Notes: generated by a model not told the origin, from the sequence alone. A stretch of 64,000 nucleotides of DNA from Streptomyces sp. AC1-42W (GCF_003248355.1 NZ_QKWY01000002.1:1178001-1242000); one strand, 5' to 3'; counted from the stretch's first letter, positions 9,014 through 18,008 are shown. Numbers and translations are program-made.

Positions 9014-9681
9014 CGACGACCACCACCCCCGCTCTGCTCACGCCCCGCAAGCAGGTCGAACAGCTTGCCGGTTCACTCATCGCCGGGTACCAGCGCGGGT
9101 ACTTGGCGGACGAGCCGAGCGCAGTCGCCGCTCTCGCCCGGCTGCGCAGAGGCGCCGGCCAGAAGCCGGAACGCGTGCCCGACCTGTGGAATCTCATCGA
9201 CACCTCGTCCCTGCACGCTCCCGACGAGGGCGCCCGGGAGCTGAGCGATCCCGAACTGGAACGCGCGGAGAACGCCCTCCACACCGCCCTCACGCTGTGG
9301 GCACTGCACCAGCAGTCCCGCAGGGAGGCGGGAATGCACGGACAGGGAAGCCGTGGAAGGCCTCGCGGGCTCGGAGCCGCCGTGCGCCGCATGATGAAGC
9401 CGGGCGAGATCGACGACCCGCTGCGCAAGCGGCTGGTCCGGGCCGGTACCGCGCCCGACCTGACCGTCCTCGCTCAACGCCTGAGAGACATCGTCCTCCT
9501 GCTGCGGCGCGAACGGTTCGCCCTCGACTACGCGCTGCTCGCCGGGCAGCTCTACACCTGGCAGTGGCCGGACGGCCCCGACCGGGTACGCAGGGAATGG
9601 GGGCGGTCCTTCCACGCCTGGCAGGCGGAGAACGCTGACGACGGCCAGGAACCCGGTGGCGACGCCACGGCGGACGACTGA
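9010..9681 (+). CDS. cse2: Cascade small subunit Cse2 (CasB/Cas11e)
   Basis: A 223-residue, Arg-rich, all-helical protein expected to form the Cse2 dimer that stabilises the R-loop. The start at 9010 uses the ATGA overlap with cas8e; the longer frame from 8815 is shadow coding. The segment with GRGLGAAVRRMMKPGEIDD and the following LRDIVLLLRRE stretch are typical. An acidic tail ends the protein. A 95-bp gap to cas7e follows, the largest gap within this operon. Confidence 0.92.
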   Translation: MTTTTTPALLTPRKQVEQLAGSLIAGYQRGYLADEPSAVAALARLRRGAGQKPERVPDLWNLIDTSSLHAPDEGARELSDPELERAENALHTALTLWALHQQSRREAGMHGQGSRGRPRGLGAAVRRMMKPGEIDDPLRKRLVRAGTAPDLTVLAQRLRDIVLLLRRERFALDYALLAGQLYTWQWPDGPDRVRREWGRSFHAWQAENADDGQEPGGDATADD

Positions 9682-9776
9682 CGCGTCCACGGCGCCCCGC
9701 ACTCCCCGAACGACCGGCATTCCGCCGTCCCGGCCTCGGCAGCCCCACACATCAGCCCGTACGACAAGGACGTCTC

Positions 9777-10997
9777 GTGAACCGCTTCTACCTCGATGTA
9801 CACGCCCTGCAGACCGTTCCACCGAGCAATCTGAACCGGGACGACACCGGTTCCCCCAAATCCTCGGTGTACGGCGGCGTGCCCCGCGCCCGCGTCTCCA
9901 GCCAGGCGTGGAAGAAGGCCACCCGCGACTACTTCGAGGCGAAGAACCTTCTCGACCCGAGCGAACTGGGCGTCCGCACCAAGAAGGTCGTCGAGGTACT
10001 GGCCGCCCGCATCATCGAGCGGGACGACACCATCGAGGAGTCCGAAGCCCTGGAACTGGCGGCCGCCGTCATCGCGGCCACGGGGCTCAAGATCGAGGTC
10101 CCCAAGCGCAAGAGCGCCGCCAAGAAGTCGGCGGCGGCCGAGGACGCCGGTGACGAGGAGACGCAGGCAGAGGTGGCCCAGGCCAAGTACCTCGTCTTCC
10201 TCAGCGCACGACAGCTGGACGGGCTGGCCGGGTTGGCCATCGAGGGCGCCGCCGACATCGCGGCGTTCCTGAAGGCCAAGGAGAACAAGGACAAGGTGAA
10301 GAAGGCCGCGGACACCCGTCATTCGGTCGACATCGCCCTGTTCGGCCGCATGGTCGCGGACGCCACCGACTTCAACGTGGACGCGGCGGTGCAGGTCGCC
10401 CACGCCATCAGCGTCCACCGCGTCGACAACGAGTCCGACTACTACACGGCGGTCGACGACAAGAACGACGACTCGGAGCCGGGGGCCGGGATGATCGGCA
10501 CCGTCGACTTCAACTCCGCCACGCTCTACCGCTACGCCGCCCTCGGCATCCACCAACTGGCCGCCAACCTGGGCGAAGGGCTCCAGGAGGACGAGCCCGG
10601 GGCCACCCCGGTGCGCCGGGCCGCCGAAGCGTTCGTACGGGGCTTCGTCGAATCCCTGCCCACCGGGAAGATCAACACGTTCGGCCACCACACCCTGCCC
10701 GACGCCGTCGTCGTCAAACTCCGCACCACCCGCCCCATCAGCTTCGTCGCGGCGTTCGAGGAGCCGGTGCGGGGGGACCTCGGCGGCCACATGTCCGAGG
10801 CGTGCGCGCGCCTCGCGGAGTACATCCCCGACGTGGAGCGGGCGTACGGCGACGCGGACTCCACCCTCACCTGGGTGCTCCGCGTCGGCCCGAACACCCG
10901 CGAGCTCGCGGAGATCGGGACCGAGTCCGCCAACATCGGCGAACTCGTCGCCTCCGTGGGACAGGCCGTCGCCGAGCGCCTGGAGAAGCCCGAGTGA
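9777..10997 (+). CDS. cas7e: Cascade backbone Cas7e (CasC/Cse4)
   Basis: A 406-residue RAMP-fold protein; six copies normally coat the crRNA. The start FYLDVHALQTVPPSNLNRDD and the following GGVPRARVSSQAWKKATRDY are Cas7e signatures. It is longer than the E. coli protein (about 363) because of a Lys/Ala/Glu-rich insertion around residues 100-175 (KRKSAAKKSAAAED and on) lying in the region of the thumb/finger. A good RBS-like GGACG precedes the GTG/ATG region. The stop overlaps the cas5e GTG. Confidence 0.95.
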   Translation: MNRFYLDVHALQTVPPSNLNRDDTGSPKSSVYGGVPRARVSSQAWKKATRDYFEAKNLLDPSELGVRTKKVVEVLAARIIERDDTIEESEALELAAAVIAATGLKIEVPKRKSAAKKSAAAEDAGDEETQAEVAQAKYLVFLSARQLDGLAGLAIEGAADIAAFLKAKENKDKVKKAADTRHSVDIALFGRMVADATDFNVDAAVQVAHAISVHRVDNESDYYTAVDDKNDDSEPGAGMIGTVDFNSATLYRYAALGIHQLAANLGEGLQEDEPGATPVRRAAEAFVRGFVESLPTGKINTFGHHTLPDAVVVKLRTTRPISFVAAFEEPVRGDLGGHMSEACARLAEYIPDVERAYGDADSTLTWVLRVGPNTRELAEIGTESANIGELVASVGQAVAERLEKPE

Positions 10998-11734
10998 GCG
11001 TGCTGACCATGCGGCTCGCGGGCCCCCTGCAGTCCTGGGGATCGTCCGCCCGCTTCGTTCGCCGCACCACCGAACCGGCACCGACCAAAAGCGGGGTGAT
11101 CGGCCTGCTCGCGGCGGCGGCCGGCATCGAACGAGGCGACGACGACGCCCTGAGCACCCTGTCCCACCTGCGGTTCGGGGTCCGGATCGACCAACCCGGC
11201 AGCCGCGTGCGGGACTTCCAGACGGCCCACCACGGCGTCACGGGTGACTCGATGCCACTGTCCGAACGCTTCTACCTCGCCGACGCGGTGTTCGTGGCGG
11301 CGGTCGCGGGCGAGGCCGACCTCCTGGCCCGCCTGTACGCGGCCTTGCGAGCCCCCGCCTACCCGCCGTTCCTCGGCCGCCGCTCCTGCCCGCCCGCGCA
11401 GCCGGTGGAGCTGGGCGTACGCGACGGCGATTCGCCGCACCGGGCGCTGGCCGACGAGCCGTGGCAGGCCGCCGCGTGGTACCGCCGGAGGTTCCGGAAG
11501 GACGCGACGGTATCGCTCACCGTGCTGCGTGAGGCGGAGGAGCAGGAGGAGGACGCGGACCACCAGCGCGACCAGCCGCTCAGCTTCTCCGCCGCACAAC
11601 GCCGGCACGCCCTGCGCACCGTGGTCAGCCGAACGGTTACCGTCCCCAACCCGGACGCCGTGCCCCGGCAGCCCGTACGTCCTCGGCACGAGCCGTTCGA
11701 CGCCCTGGAGGAGGAGAGCGTCCGATGTTCCTGA
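10994..11734 (+). CDS. cas5e: Cascade subunit Cas5e (CasD)
   Basis: A 246-residue protein that caps the crRNA 5' handle. The N-terminus MSVLTMRLAGPLQSWG followed by FVRRTTEPAPTKSGVIGLLAAA is diagnostic of Cas5e. The GTG start at 10994 overlaps the cas7e stop (GTGA). A Glu/Asp-rich loop (EEQEEDADHQRD) lies near residue 180. Its 3' end overlaps cas6e by 10 bp. Confidence 0.95.
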   Translation: MSVLTMRLAGPLQSWGSSARFVRRTTEPAPTKSGVIGLLAAAAGIERGDDDALSTLSHLRFGVRIDQPGSRVRDFQTAHHGVTGDSMPLSERFYLADAVFVAAVAGEADLLARLYAALRAPAYPPFLGRRSCPPAQPVELGVRDGDSPHRALADEPWQAAAWYRRRFRKDATVSLTVLREAEEQEEDADHQRDQPLSFSAAQRRHALRTVVSRTVTVPNPDAVPRQPVRPRHEPFDALEEESVRCS

Positions 11735-12504
11735 CCCGCTTCCGCATCAACACCGCGCGCACGGGTGCCCGGCGACTGCTGTCCTCGCCCCAGACGCTCC
11801 ACGCGGCCGTCATGGCATCGTTCCCCGACCTCCTCCCCACAGCGGCCACCACGCCGGACGGCCCGCGAGTGCTGTGGCGCCTCGACCAGAACGCGCGGGC
11901 CGAAGTGCTGCTGTACGTGGTCGGCCCCGACAAGCCGGACCTGACCCATCTCGTGGAGCAGGCCGGCTGGCCCGCACTCGCGGAACCCGGATCACCGGGG
12001 TGGCAGACCCGGCCGTACGGTCCGTTCCTCGACCGCCTGGCGGCCGGCCAGCGATGGGCGTTCCGGCTGACCGCCAACCCCGTCCACCACATACGCCGAA
12101 AGCCCGACGAGCCGCGCAAACGCACGGCACACATCACCCCCTTCCACCAGACCGGGTGGCTCGTCTCCCGCCAGGAGAGCTGCGGATTCCGGATCGTGGA
12201 GAAGCCGCAGGACGAGCGACTGCTGCCCTCCGGGACCACCCACCAGGGCCACGAGCACGCCGGCGACCGGTACCGGCTGACGGTCGGCGACCGCAGGGGC
12301 CTCGCGTTCGACAAGGAGCGCGGCGCGGCACGGAGCGACGGGAAGCGGGCCGGCCGCGTCAGCATCGCGACCGTGACGTACGACGGCCACCTGGAGGTGG
12401 CGGACCCGGACGCGCTGCGCCGGGCGCTCACTCACGGCATCGGCAAGGCGAAGGCGTACGGCTGCGGCCTGCTGACGCTGGCCCCGCTCGACGAAAGAGG
12501 CTGA
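11725..12504 (+). CDS. cas6e: crRNA endoribonuclease Cas6e (CasE/Cse3)
   Basis: A 259-residue two-ferredoxin-fold RNase that cuts the repeat hairpin to make crRNAs and stays bound to the 3' stem-loop. His26 in LHAAVMASFP sits where the catalytic His lies in Thermus Cse3, and a C-terminal HGIGKAKAYGCGLLTL segment is the family G-rich loop. Its substrate would be the 16-nt palindromic core of this array's repeats. It overlaps cas5e and ends 4 bp before cas1. Confidence 0.95.
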   Translation: MFLTRFRINTARTGARRLLSSPQTLHAAVMASFPDLLPTAATTPDGPRVLWRLDQNARAEVLLYVVGPDKPDLTHLVEQAGWPALAEPGSPGWQTRPYGPFLDRLAAGQRWAFRLTANPVHHIRRKPDEPRKRTAHITPFHQTGWLVSRQESCGFRIVEKPQDERLLPSGTTHQGHEHAGDRYRLTVGDRRGLAFDKERGAARSDGKRAGRVSIATVTYDGHLEVADPDALRRALTHGIGKAKAYGCGLLTLAPLDERG

Positions 12505-12508
12505 GCCC

Positions 12509-13474
12509 GTGGCGACGGTCTCCCAGCGCGGCGCCCTCACACCCCGCCACCTCACCCGCACCGGCGACCGGCTGTCCTTCATCTACCTGGAACGCTGCGT
12601 GGTGCACCGGGACGCGAACGCCATCACCGCCGAGGACGCGGAGGGCACCACGCACATCCCGTCCGCGACGATCGGCACCCTGCTCCTGGGGCCCGGCACC
12701 CGGATCACGCACCAGGCGATGAGCGTGCTGGGCGAGACCGGCGCCGCCGTGGCCTGGGTCGGCGAGCAGGGCGTGCGCTACTACGCGGGCGGCCGGGCAC
12801 TGACCCGGTCGTCCGCACTCGCGGAGGCGCAGGCGGTCCAATGGGCCAACGCGCGCAGCCGCCTGTCCGTGGCCCGCGCGATGTACCGGCTGCGCTTCCC
12901 CGACGAGGACCCGGACGGCCTCACCCGCAAAGGGCTCCTGGGCCATGAGGGCCGCCGGGTCAAGGACTGCTACCGGGCCGAGGCGGCTCGTACGGGCATC
13001 CGCTGGCGGGGACGCAAGTACGTCCCCGGCGACTTCACCGCAGGCGACGCGGTCAACCAGGCGATCACCGCGGCGGCCCAGTGCATGTACGGGGTGGCCC
13101 ACGCGGTGGTCTCATCGCTCGGCTGCAGCCCCGCCCTCGGCTTCGTCCACTCCGGCCACGAGCTCTCCTTCGTCCTCGACATCGCCGACCTGTACAAGAC
13201 GGAGATCGGCATCCCGTTGGCCTTCGACGTGGCCGCGGAGAGCGAGGAGGACGTGGCGTCCCGGACCCGCAGGGCCCTGCGCGACCGCATCAACGAGACA
13301 TCGCTGCTGGATCGGTGCGTGGACGACATCAAGGGCCTGCTGCTCCCCGAAGGCGCCGGCGCCGCCGCCGACCGGGACGTGGTCACGCTCCAGAGCGACG
13401 GCGGCGAAGTGGTCGCCGCAGGCCGCAACTACGGCGGGCCCGACGCCTACGAGGCCGAGGAGACGTCCTGGTGA
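12509..13474 (+). CDS. cas1: CRISPR integrase Cas1, type I-E
   Basis: A 321-residue integrase subunit for spacer acquisition. The active-site region FVHSGHELSFVLDIADLYK contains the conserved His and the Asp of the DIADLYK helix; a Glu in the YRAEAARTG region is the probable third ligand. Length fits I-E Cas1 (about 305). GTG start at 12509 follows cas6e by 4 bp; the stop overlaps the cas2 GTG (GTGA). Confidence 0.95.
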   Translation: MATVSQRGALTPRHLTRTGDRLSFIYLERCVVHRDANAITAEDAEGTTHIPSATIGTLLLGPGTRITHQAMSVLGETGAAVAWVGEQGVRYYAGGRALTRSSALAEAQAVQWANARSRLSVARAMYRLRFPDEDPDGLTRKGLLGHEGRRVKDCYRAEAARTGIRWRGRKYVPGDFTAGDAVNQAITAAAQCMYGVAHAVVSSLGCSPALGFVHSGHELSFVLDIADLYKTEIGIPLAFDVAAESEEDVASRTRRALRDRINETSLLDRCVDDIKGLLLPEGAGAAADRDVVTLQSDGGEVVAAGRNYGGPDAYEAEETSW

Positions 13475-13827
13475 CGGTGATCGTGCTCACCAACTGCCCG
13501 GCCGGCCTCCGGGGCTTCCTCACCCGCTGGCTCCTGGAGATCTCGGCGGGCGTCTTCATCGGCAACCCCTCGGCGCGGGTCCGCGACGTGCTGTGGGCGG
13601 AGGTGCGGGAGTACGCGGACCAGGGCCGCGCCCTGCTGGCCCACACCACCGACAACGAGCAGGGCTTCACCTTCCTCACCCACGACCACAAGTGGCACCC
13701 CGCCGACCACGAGGGCCTGACGCTGATCCGCCGACCGAGCGAGGGCGCGCGGCGGTCGAGCCCTCCCGAGAGCCCGAAGCCGGGCTGGAGCAGGGCGGCG
13801 AAGCGGCGGCGGTTCGGGCGGGGGTGA
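13471..13827 (+). CDS. cas2: Cas2, type I-E
   Basis: A 118-residue Cas2 of the CasE-type (MTVIVLTNCPAGLRGFLTRW, then EISAGVFIGNPSARVRDVLW), the scaffold that pairs with Cas1. The start GTG at 13471 overlaps the cas1 stop. The basic Ser/Pro/Arg tail (last 25 residues) extends beyond the E. coli protein. There is no fused exonuclease domain. It ends the eight-gene cas operon. Confidence 0.95.
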   Translation: MTVIVLTNCPAGLRGFLTRWLLEISAGVFIGNPSARVRDVLWAEVREYADQGRALLAHTTDNEQGFTFLTHDHKWHPADHEGLTLIRRPSEGARRSSPPESPKPGWSRAAKRRRFGRG

Positions 13828-13850
13828 GGAGGCGGTCCCCCGACCGTGCC

Positions 13851-14612
13851 CTACGTGCTCAGTGACTTTCCGAAGCCCACGGCCAGAGGCATGCGCAGGC
13901 CCAGTGGGGGCGGAGCCGCCAGGGCGTCGGTCAGGGGGCGGGCGTAGGGGTGGCCGAAGAGGGTGCCGCGGATGAAGTCGGCGGCCAGTGCCGTTACCTC
14001 CGAGCGGTGCTGGCGCAGGGCGTGGCCGTCCGAGTGGACCTCGAAGCGGCAGGTGTCGCGGTGGATCTTCTTGGCTCGCTGGGCCAGACGGAACGACAAC
14101 TCCGGCTCGCAGCGGGCGTCGTTGGTGCCGTGGACCAGCAGGACCGGGCGGCCCACCAGGTGCTTGACCGGTTCCGGGTCGGCGGACGGGTCGCCCGGCA
14201 ACCAGGGGGCCAGGGCCAGGACCGCGCCGACCGAGGGATGGCCGCCCGCCCGCAGGGCCGCGCGGGCGCCCATGCCGTGGCCGGCCAGGCAGACGGGGAC
14301 ATCCCCGTAGCGGCGTACGGTCTCCTCCACCGCCCACTCCGCGTCCGCCGCGAGCTGCGCGGCGTCCTCGTTCCAGCCGCGACAGCGGTAGCGCACCACA
14401 TGGGCGGCGAGGCCGTCGCCGCGCCCCGCGTGCGCCAGTGCGCGGGCCAGCGGGAGCAGGCGGGCGTGGGAGAGGGAGGAGGGGCGGCGGTTCGAGTGGG
14501 GTTCGCCGTCCGGGAGCAGCAGGACCACGCCGCCGACCGTTGTTGTTCCGGCCGCCGCTCCGACGGCCCGTCCCAGCCTTGCCGCAGGCTGGGGGAGTGC
14601 GCGCTGTGCCAT
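13851..14612 (-). CDS. Alpha/beta-hydrolase-like protein with a Gly in place of the nucleophile
   Basis: A 253-residue alpha/beta-hydrolase-fold protein. The nucleophile elbow reads AGHGMGA (residues 110-116), with Gly113 where the catalytic Ser is usual. The expected acid loop (LVHGTNDARCEP) and the His loop (HSDGHALR) are still present. Upstream it shows a typical opening strand (VVLLLPDGEP). It may be a non-hydrolytic or altered-nucleophile member. It is transcribed divergently from add and converges on cas2 with a 23-bp gap. Confidence 0.8.
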   Translation of the reverse strand: MAQRALPQPAARLGRAVGAAAGTTTVGGVVLLLPDGEPHSNRRPSSLSHARLLPLARALAHAGRGDGLAAHVVRYRCRGWNEDAAQLAADAEWAVEETVRRYGDVPVCLAGHGMGARAALRAGGHPSVGAVLALAPWLPGDPSADPEPVKHLVGRPVLLVHGTNDARCEPELSFRLAQRAKKIHRDTCRFEVHSDGHALRQHRSEVTALAADFIRGTLFGHPYARPLTDALAAPPPLGLRMPLAVGFGKSLST

Positions 14613-14745
14613 GGCGTAACAGTGTCAGACACCGGGGTGTACGCCACCCCTGTTCGCGGTGTCTGTTACGTGCGGGCTCCGCAGGGGCCCCGCCCGGACG
14701 CGCCCTTCCCGCCCCGCGTATCCGTTATGCAACGACAAGCGCGCT

Positions 14746-14773
14746 CTACGCGCGTAGGCGTTAGAGTGCGTGA
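14746..14773 (+). promoter_or_regulatory. Operator palindrome and leaderless promoter of add
   Basis: The perfect 12-bp palindrome CTACGCGCGTAG is at 14746-14757. A -10 hexamer TAGAGT follows at 14762-14767, exactly 6 nt before the ATG at 14774, so the transcript is probably leaderless. The same palindrome stands before deoC (35783) and punA (39281). A regulator binding here would sit between the -35 and -10 elements. Confidence 0.7.
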
Positions 14774-15928
14774 ATGATGAGCCCCACCCTCAACGTGCCC
14801 GGCCGGGACCAGATCCGGCGGGCCCCCAAGGTCCTTCTGCACGACCACCTCGACGGCGGGCTGCGACCCGGCACGATCGTCGATCTCGCCGCCGCGGTCG
14901 GTTACGACGCCCTTCCCGAGACCGAGCCCGACAAACTCGGCATCTGGTTCCGGGAGGCCGCCGACTCCGGATCGCTGGAGCGGTACCTGGAGACGTTCGC
15001 CCACACCTGCGCCGTCATGCAGACCCGTGACGCGCTGTTCCGGGTCGCCGCCGAGTGCGCCGAGGACCTGGCGGCCGACGGTGTCGTCTACGCCGAGGTG
15101 CGGTACGCCCCCGAGCAGCACCTGGAGGCCGGGCTGACCCTCGAAGAGGTCGTCGAGGCCGTCAACGAGGGGTTCCGCGAGGGCGAGCGGCGGGCCAGGC
15201 AGGACGGCAACCGCATCCGCGTCGGCGCCCTGCTCACCGCCATGCGGCACGCCGCGCGGTCCCTGGAGATCGCCGAACTCGCCAACCGCTACCGCGACCA
15301 GGGCGTCGCCGGGTTCGACATCGCGGGCGCCGAGGCCGGCTTCCCGCCCACCCGGCACCTGGACGCGTTCGAGTACCTCAAGCGCGAGAACAACCACTTC
15401 ACGATCCACGCGGGCGAGGCGTTCGGGCTGCCGTCCATCTGGCAGGCCATCCAGTGGTGCGGTGCCGACCGGCTCGGGCACGGGGTCCGCATCATCGACG
15501 ACATCGAGGTCGCCGAGGACGGCTCGGTGAAGCTGGGCCGGCTCGCCTCGTACGTACGGGACAAGCGCATCCCGCTGGAGATGTGCCCGACCTCCAACCT
15601 GCAGACCGGGGCGGCCACCTCGTACGCCGAGCACCCCATCGGGCTGCTGCGCAAGCTGCACTTCCGGGCCACCGTCAACACGGACAACCGGCTGATGAGC
15701 GGTACCAGCATGAGTCGCGAATTCGAGAAGCTGACCGAGACTTTCGGATACACGCTCGACGACATGCAATGGTTCACCGTCAACGCGATGAAGTCGGCGT
15801 TCATTCCTTTCGATGAACGTCTCGCGATGATCAACGACGTCATCAAGCCCGGATATGCCGAGCTCAAGTCCGAATGGCTTTTCGAGCAGACCGCTGCGAC
15901 CAGCGTGTCTTCCTCGCTCGCCGGTTGA
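14774..15928 (+). CDS. add: Adenosine deaminase
   Basis: A 384-residue purine-salvage enzyme that converts (deoxy)adenosine to (deoxy)inosine. The zinc-binding HDHLDG is near residue 24, HAGEA and HGVRI lie in the middle, and the Asp loop (NTDNRLMSGTSM) is near residue 300. CPTSNLQTG is also typical. The product inosine is the substrate of the punA phosphorylase at 38.4 kb, with which it shares an operator. The second ATG at 14777 is an alternative start, but the leaderless promoter favours 14774. Confidence 0.97.
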   Translation: MMSPTLNVPGRDQIRRAPKVLLHDHLDGGLRPGTIVDLAAAVGYDALPETEPDKLGIWFREAADSGSLERYLETFAHTCAVMQTRDALFRVAAECAEDLAADGVVYAEVRYAPEQHLEAGLTLEEVVEAVNEGFREGERRARQDGNRIRVGALLTAMRHAARSLEIAELANRYRDQGVAGFDIAGAEAGFPPTRHLDAFEYLKRENNHFTIHAGEAFGLPSIWQAIQWCGADRLGHGVRIIDDIEVAEDGSVKLGRLASYVRDKRIPLEMCPTSNLQTGAATSYAEHPIGLLRKLHFRATVNTDNRLMSGTSMSREFEKLTETFGYTLDDMQWFTVNAMKSAFIPFDERLAMINDVIKPGYAELKSEWLFEQTAATSVSSSLAG

Positions 15929-15939
15929 CGAAACGGCAA

Positions 15940-15978
15940 GGGAAACGGCCGGGGAAAGGTTTTCCCGGCCGTTTTCCC
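15940..15978 (+). terminator. Hairpin terminator after add
   Basis: A long stem pairs 15940-15957 with 15960-15978 around CGGCCGGG/CCCGGCCG, with two single-base bulges. It lies 12 bp after the add stop. There is no real U tail, as is common for Streptomyces terminators. Confidence 0.75.
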
Positions 15979-16063
15979 GGGGGGGGCGATGTTTGCGGAG
16001 CGGGGCGACGGATGACTACGTTGCGAAGCCGCTCACATCCCCTTCCCCAAGGATGAATGTCAT

Positions 16064-16378
16064 ATGAAGCAGTCTGCTGCCCGGACTCTCGGCGTCGCCG
16101 CACTCGGTGCCGCCTTCGCCGCTGCCGCCGCCGGCACCGCCTCGGCCTCCGTGCTGCCGCTGGACACCGTGACCAGCGTGGTGCCCGTCGCCGGGGCCGT
16201 GGCCGACGCCACCTCGACGCTGCCGGTCCAGGACACCGCCGACCAGCTCCTCGGCACCAGCCAGACGAAGGTCCTGGGCGACGCCGCCACCCCGGTCAAG
16301 GGCCTCCTCGGCGGCCTGCCCGCCGGTGGGGTGACCGCCAACGGCCTGACCGCCAACGGTGTGCCGCTCGGCCGCTGA
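16064..16378 (+). CDS. Small secreted protein
   Basis: A 104-residue protein with a clear Sec signal peptide (basic MKQSAAR, hydrophobic Ala-rich core, cleavage after about TASAS). The mature part is about 75 residues, low in charge, and ends VTANGLTANGVPLGR, an imperfect repeat of TANG(L/V). AAGGATG (16050-16056) gives a good ribosome-binding site. Homologues in Streptomyces are often labelled ATP-binding protein without any nucleotide motif; none is seen here. It resembles in design the protein at 31984. Function unknown; probably extracellular or cell-surface. Confidence 0.75.
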   Translation: MKQSAARTLGVAALGAAFAAAAAGTASASVLPLDTVTSVVPVAGAVADATSTLPVQDTADQLLGTSQTKVLGDAATPVKGLLGGLPAGGVTANGLTANGVPLGR

Positions 16379-16402
16379 TCCGGCAGCAGCCGCAGCACGC
16401 CT

Positions 16403-16434
16403 GTGGGCGGGCCCCCCGGTCGGGGCCCGCCCAC
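16403..16434. terminator. Bidirectional hairpin terminator
   Basis: GTGGGCGGGCCCC (16403-16415) pairs perfectly with GGGGCCCGCCCAC (16422-16434). It lies between two convergent genes and can serve both. Confidence 0.85.
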
Positions 16435-16453
16435 GGTCATGTCCGCCGGACGA

Positions 16454-16660
16454 TCACCAGGCGGTCGCCGACGACGACGGCCGCTCCTGGGGCAGCAGCA
16501 GCCACAGCGCCAGATAGAGCAGGAACTGCGGTCCCGGCAGCAGACACGAGACCAGGAAGACGACACGCATCGTCGTCGCCGACGTGCCGAAGCGCTTCGC
16601 CAGCGCCGCGCACACTCCACCGATCATGCGTCCGTCACGGGGGCGGGCAAGTGCGGCCAT
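16454..16660 (-). CDS. PspC-domain membrane protein
   Basis: A 68-residue protein with a PspC domain: RMIGGVCAALAKRFG, then TTMRVVFLVSCLL and a hydrophobic segment ending LALWLLLPQE. Single PspC domains of this kind sit in the membrane and are linked to envelope stress, but the role in Streptomyces is unclear. It stands alone, ending at a shared terminator. Confidence 0.88.
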   Translation of the reverse strand: MAALARPRDGRMIGGVCAALAKRFGTSATTMRVVFLVSCLLPGPQFLLYLALWLLLPQERPSSSATAW

Positions 16661-16751
16661 GGTGAGCTCCTTCGCGAAACGTTGCGGGGAGCAGTCCGTC
16701 GTGCTCCCGATGCATCCATCGTCGCGCGACGAACAGGGGCAAAGCGTCGCT

Positions 16752-17300
16752 CTACGGGGCCATCCCGACCCTGGAAATCGTCGGGGTCGAACCCTGAGCC
16801 GCCTCGTGCCCGGCCCGCGCCACCACCCGGCGCTCCTGCCCGGCGCGCCGGCGCAGCCGGGCCCGGCCCGCCGGCACCACCAGGACGTGCGCCAGCGCGA
16901 CGCCCGCCGTGTTCAGGAACAGCGAGTCGACGTCCACGACCTGCCCCGGCACCCCGGTCTGCCCCAGCTCGATGGCCAGCGAGATCAGCGAGCCCGCCGC
17001 CACCGTACGGGCCAGCGACAGCCACGGGGACACGTACAGACGGCCCTCGGCCATCGGGAGCAGCACCCCCAGCGGCGCCAGCAGCAGCAGCGCCCCGCCG
17101 ATCTGGCGGAACGCGGCGGCCGGGCCGAGGGACAGGTCGGCCTTGATGCCGGCGAGCGGCGAGAAGTTGGCGGCGGTCACCCACGGCACGTCCAGCGGGC
17201 GCAGAGTGAGCCACCCGACGATCAGCAGATGCGCGAGGAGCAGCGACACCCCTGCCGCGCGGAAACGGATGACGGCCTGGCCGTCCGTACTGTGACGCAC
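16752..17300 (-). CDS. VanZ-family membrane protein
   Basis: A 182-residue protein with four predicted membrane helices (LLLAHLLIVGWLTL; IGGALLLLAPLGVLLP; TVAAGSLISLAIEL; and FLNTAGVALAHVLVV). The typical VanZ features are present: an early TLRP, a central NFSPL-like stretch, IELGQ and a late DVDSLFLNTAG. The tail is basic. The physiological role is unknown; VanZ itself confers low-level teicoplanin resistance, but no other resistance gene is near. Confidence 0.85.
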   Translation of the reverse strand: MRHSTDGQAVIRFRAAGVSLLLAHLLIVGWLTLRPLDVPWVTAANFSPLAGIKADLSLGPAAAFRQIGGALLLLAPLGVLLPMAEGRLYVSPWLSLARTVAAGSLISLAIELGQTGVPGQVVDVDSLFLNTAGVALAHVLVVPAGRARLRRRAGQERRVVARAGHEAAQGSTPTISRVGMAP

Positions 17301-17399
17301 GAAGCCCTAGACGCGGACGGCGGCAGGATCGGTTCCGCAGCCCCCGGGGAGACCTGCCTCACGGCGTTCCCCGCGCCGCCACCGCGAAACCCGCGCCCC

Positions 17400-18008
17400 T
17401 TACGGCGTTCCCACCATGTCCGGCATCTCCTTCGGGCTCGCCTTCGTCTCCGCCGTGCACAGATAGCCCCGCGCCGGATAGTCGCCCGGCCCGCCCAGCG
17501 TCACCATCTCGTCGGACGTCAGCGACTCGTGCTCCGTGAAGGTGCAGACGATCTGGGCCAGCGCCTCCGCCGACAGGTCCTCCGGCTGCACGCTGAGCCG
17601 CAGCACCCCCTTCGCGTCGCCCGCGCGTGGACCCGACACACGGAGCCCCTCGGGGACGTTCGTGGAGAACCCCGCCTGCCGCTCGTCCGCCGTGGGCGGC
17701 CTGCGCAGCTCGTCCAGCAGCCCGGCCGCGGTGCCCAGCCGGTCCCCGCGCGCCTCCTGGACCTGCGCCGCGCGGTCCACCGCCACCAGCTGCGAGGCGC
17801 ACACCAGGTAGATCTCCACCGGGATGCCCCGCCCGGTTTGCGCCGCGTCCGAGGCGGGCATCGCGCACGGCACCCGGGACGGAGCGGCACCGGCGTCCAC
17901 CGGCACCGAGGTCGTACGGATGCCGCAGCCCGTCGCCAGTGCGGCACAGAGTGCGGCACCTGCCAGGGCGGCGGCGGTTCGAAGCCCCCGGCGTTCGCTG
18001 CGCCTCAC
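17400..18008 (-). CDS. afsQ3: AfsQ3-type lipoprotein
   Basis: A 202-residue lipoprotein: basic N-terminus, hydrophobic helix and lipobox LATGC followed by G. The C-terminal region (about 60-190) has the pattern VPVEIYLVCASQL ... LLDELRRPP ... GFSTNVPEGL seen in GerMN-like lipoproteins. Its GTG (18008) overlaps the afsQ2 stop as GTGA. The gene order afsQ1-afsQ2-lipoprotein identifies it as AfsQ3. It probably acts outside the membrane alongside the AfsQ2 sensor. Confidence 0.88.
   Translation of the reverse strand: MRRSERRGLRTAAALAGAALCAALATGCGIRTTSVPVDAGAAPSRVPCAMPASDAAQTGRGIPVEIYLVCASQLVAVDRAAQVQEARGDRLGTAAGLLDELRRPPTADERQAGFSTNVPEGLRVSGPRAGDAKGVLRLSVQPEDLSAEALAQIVCTFTEHESLTSDEMVTLGGPGDYPARGYLCTAETKASPKEMPDMVGTP

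Noticed and set aside
13471..13827. A Cas2-DnaQ exonuclease fusion
   Set aside because: The C-terminal extension is a 25-residue basic tail with no exonuclease motifs.
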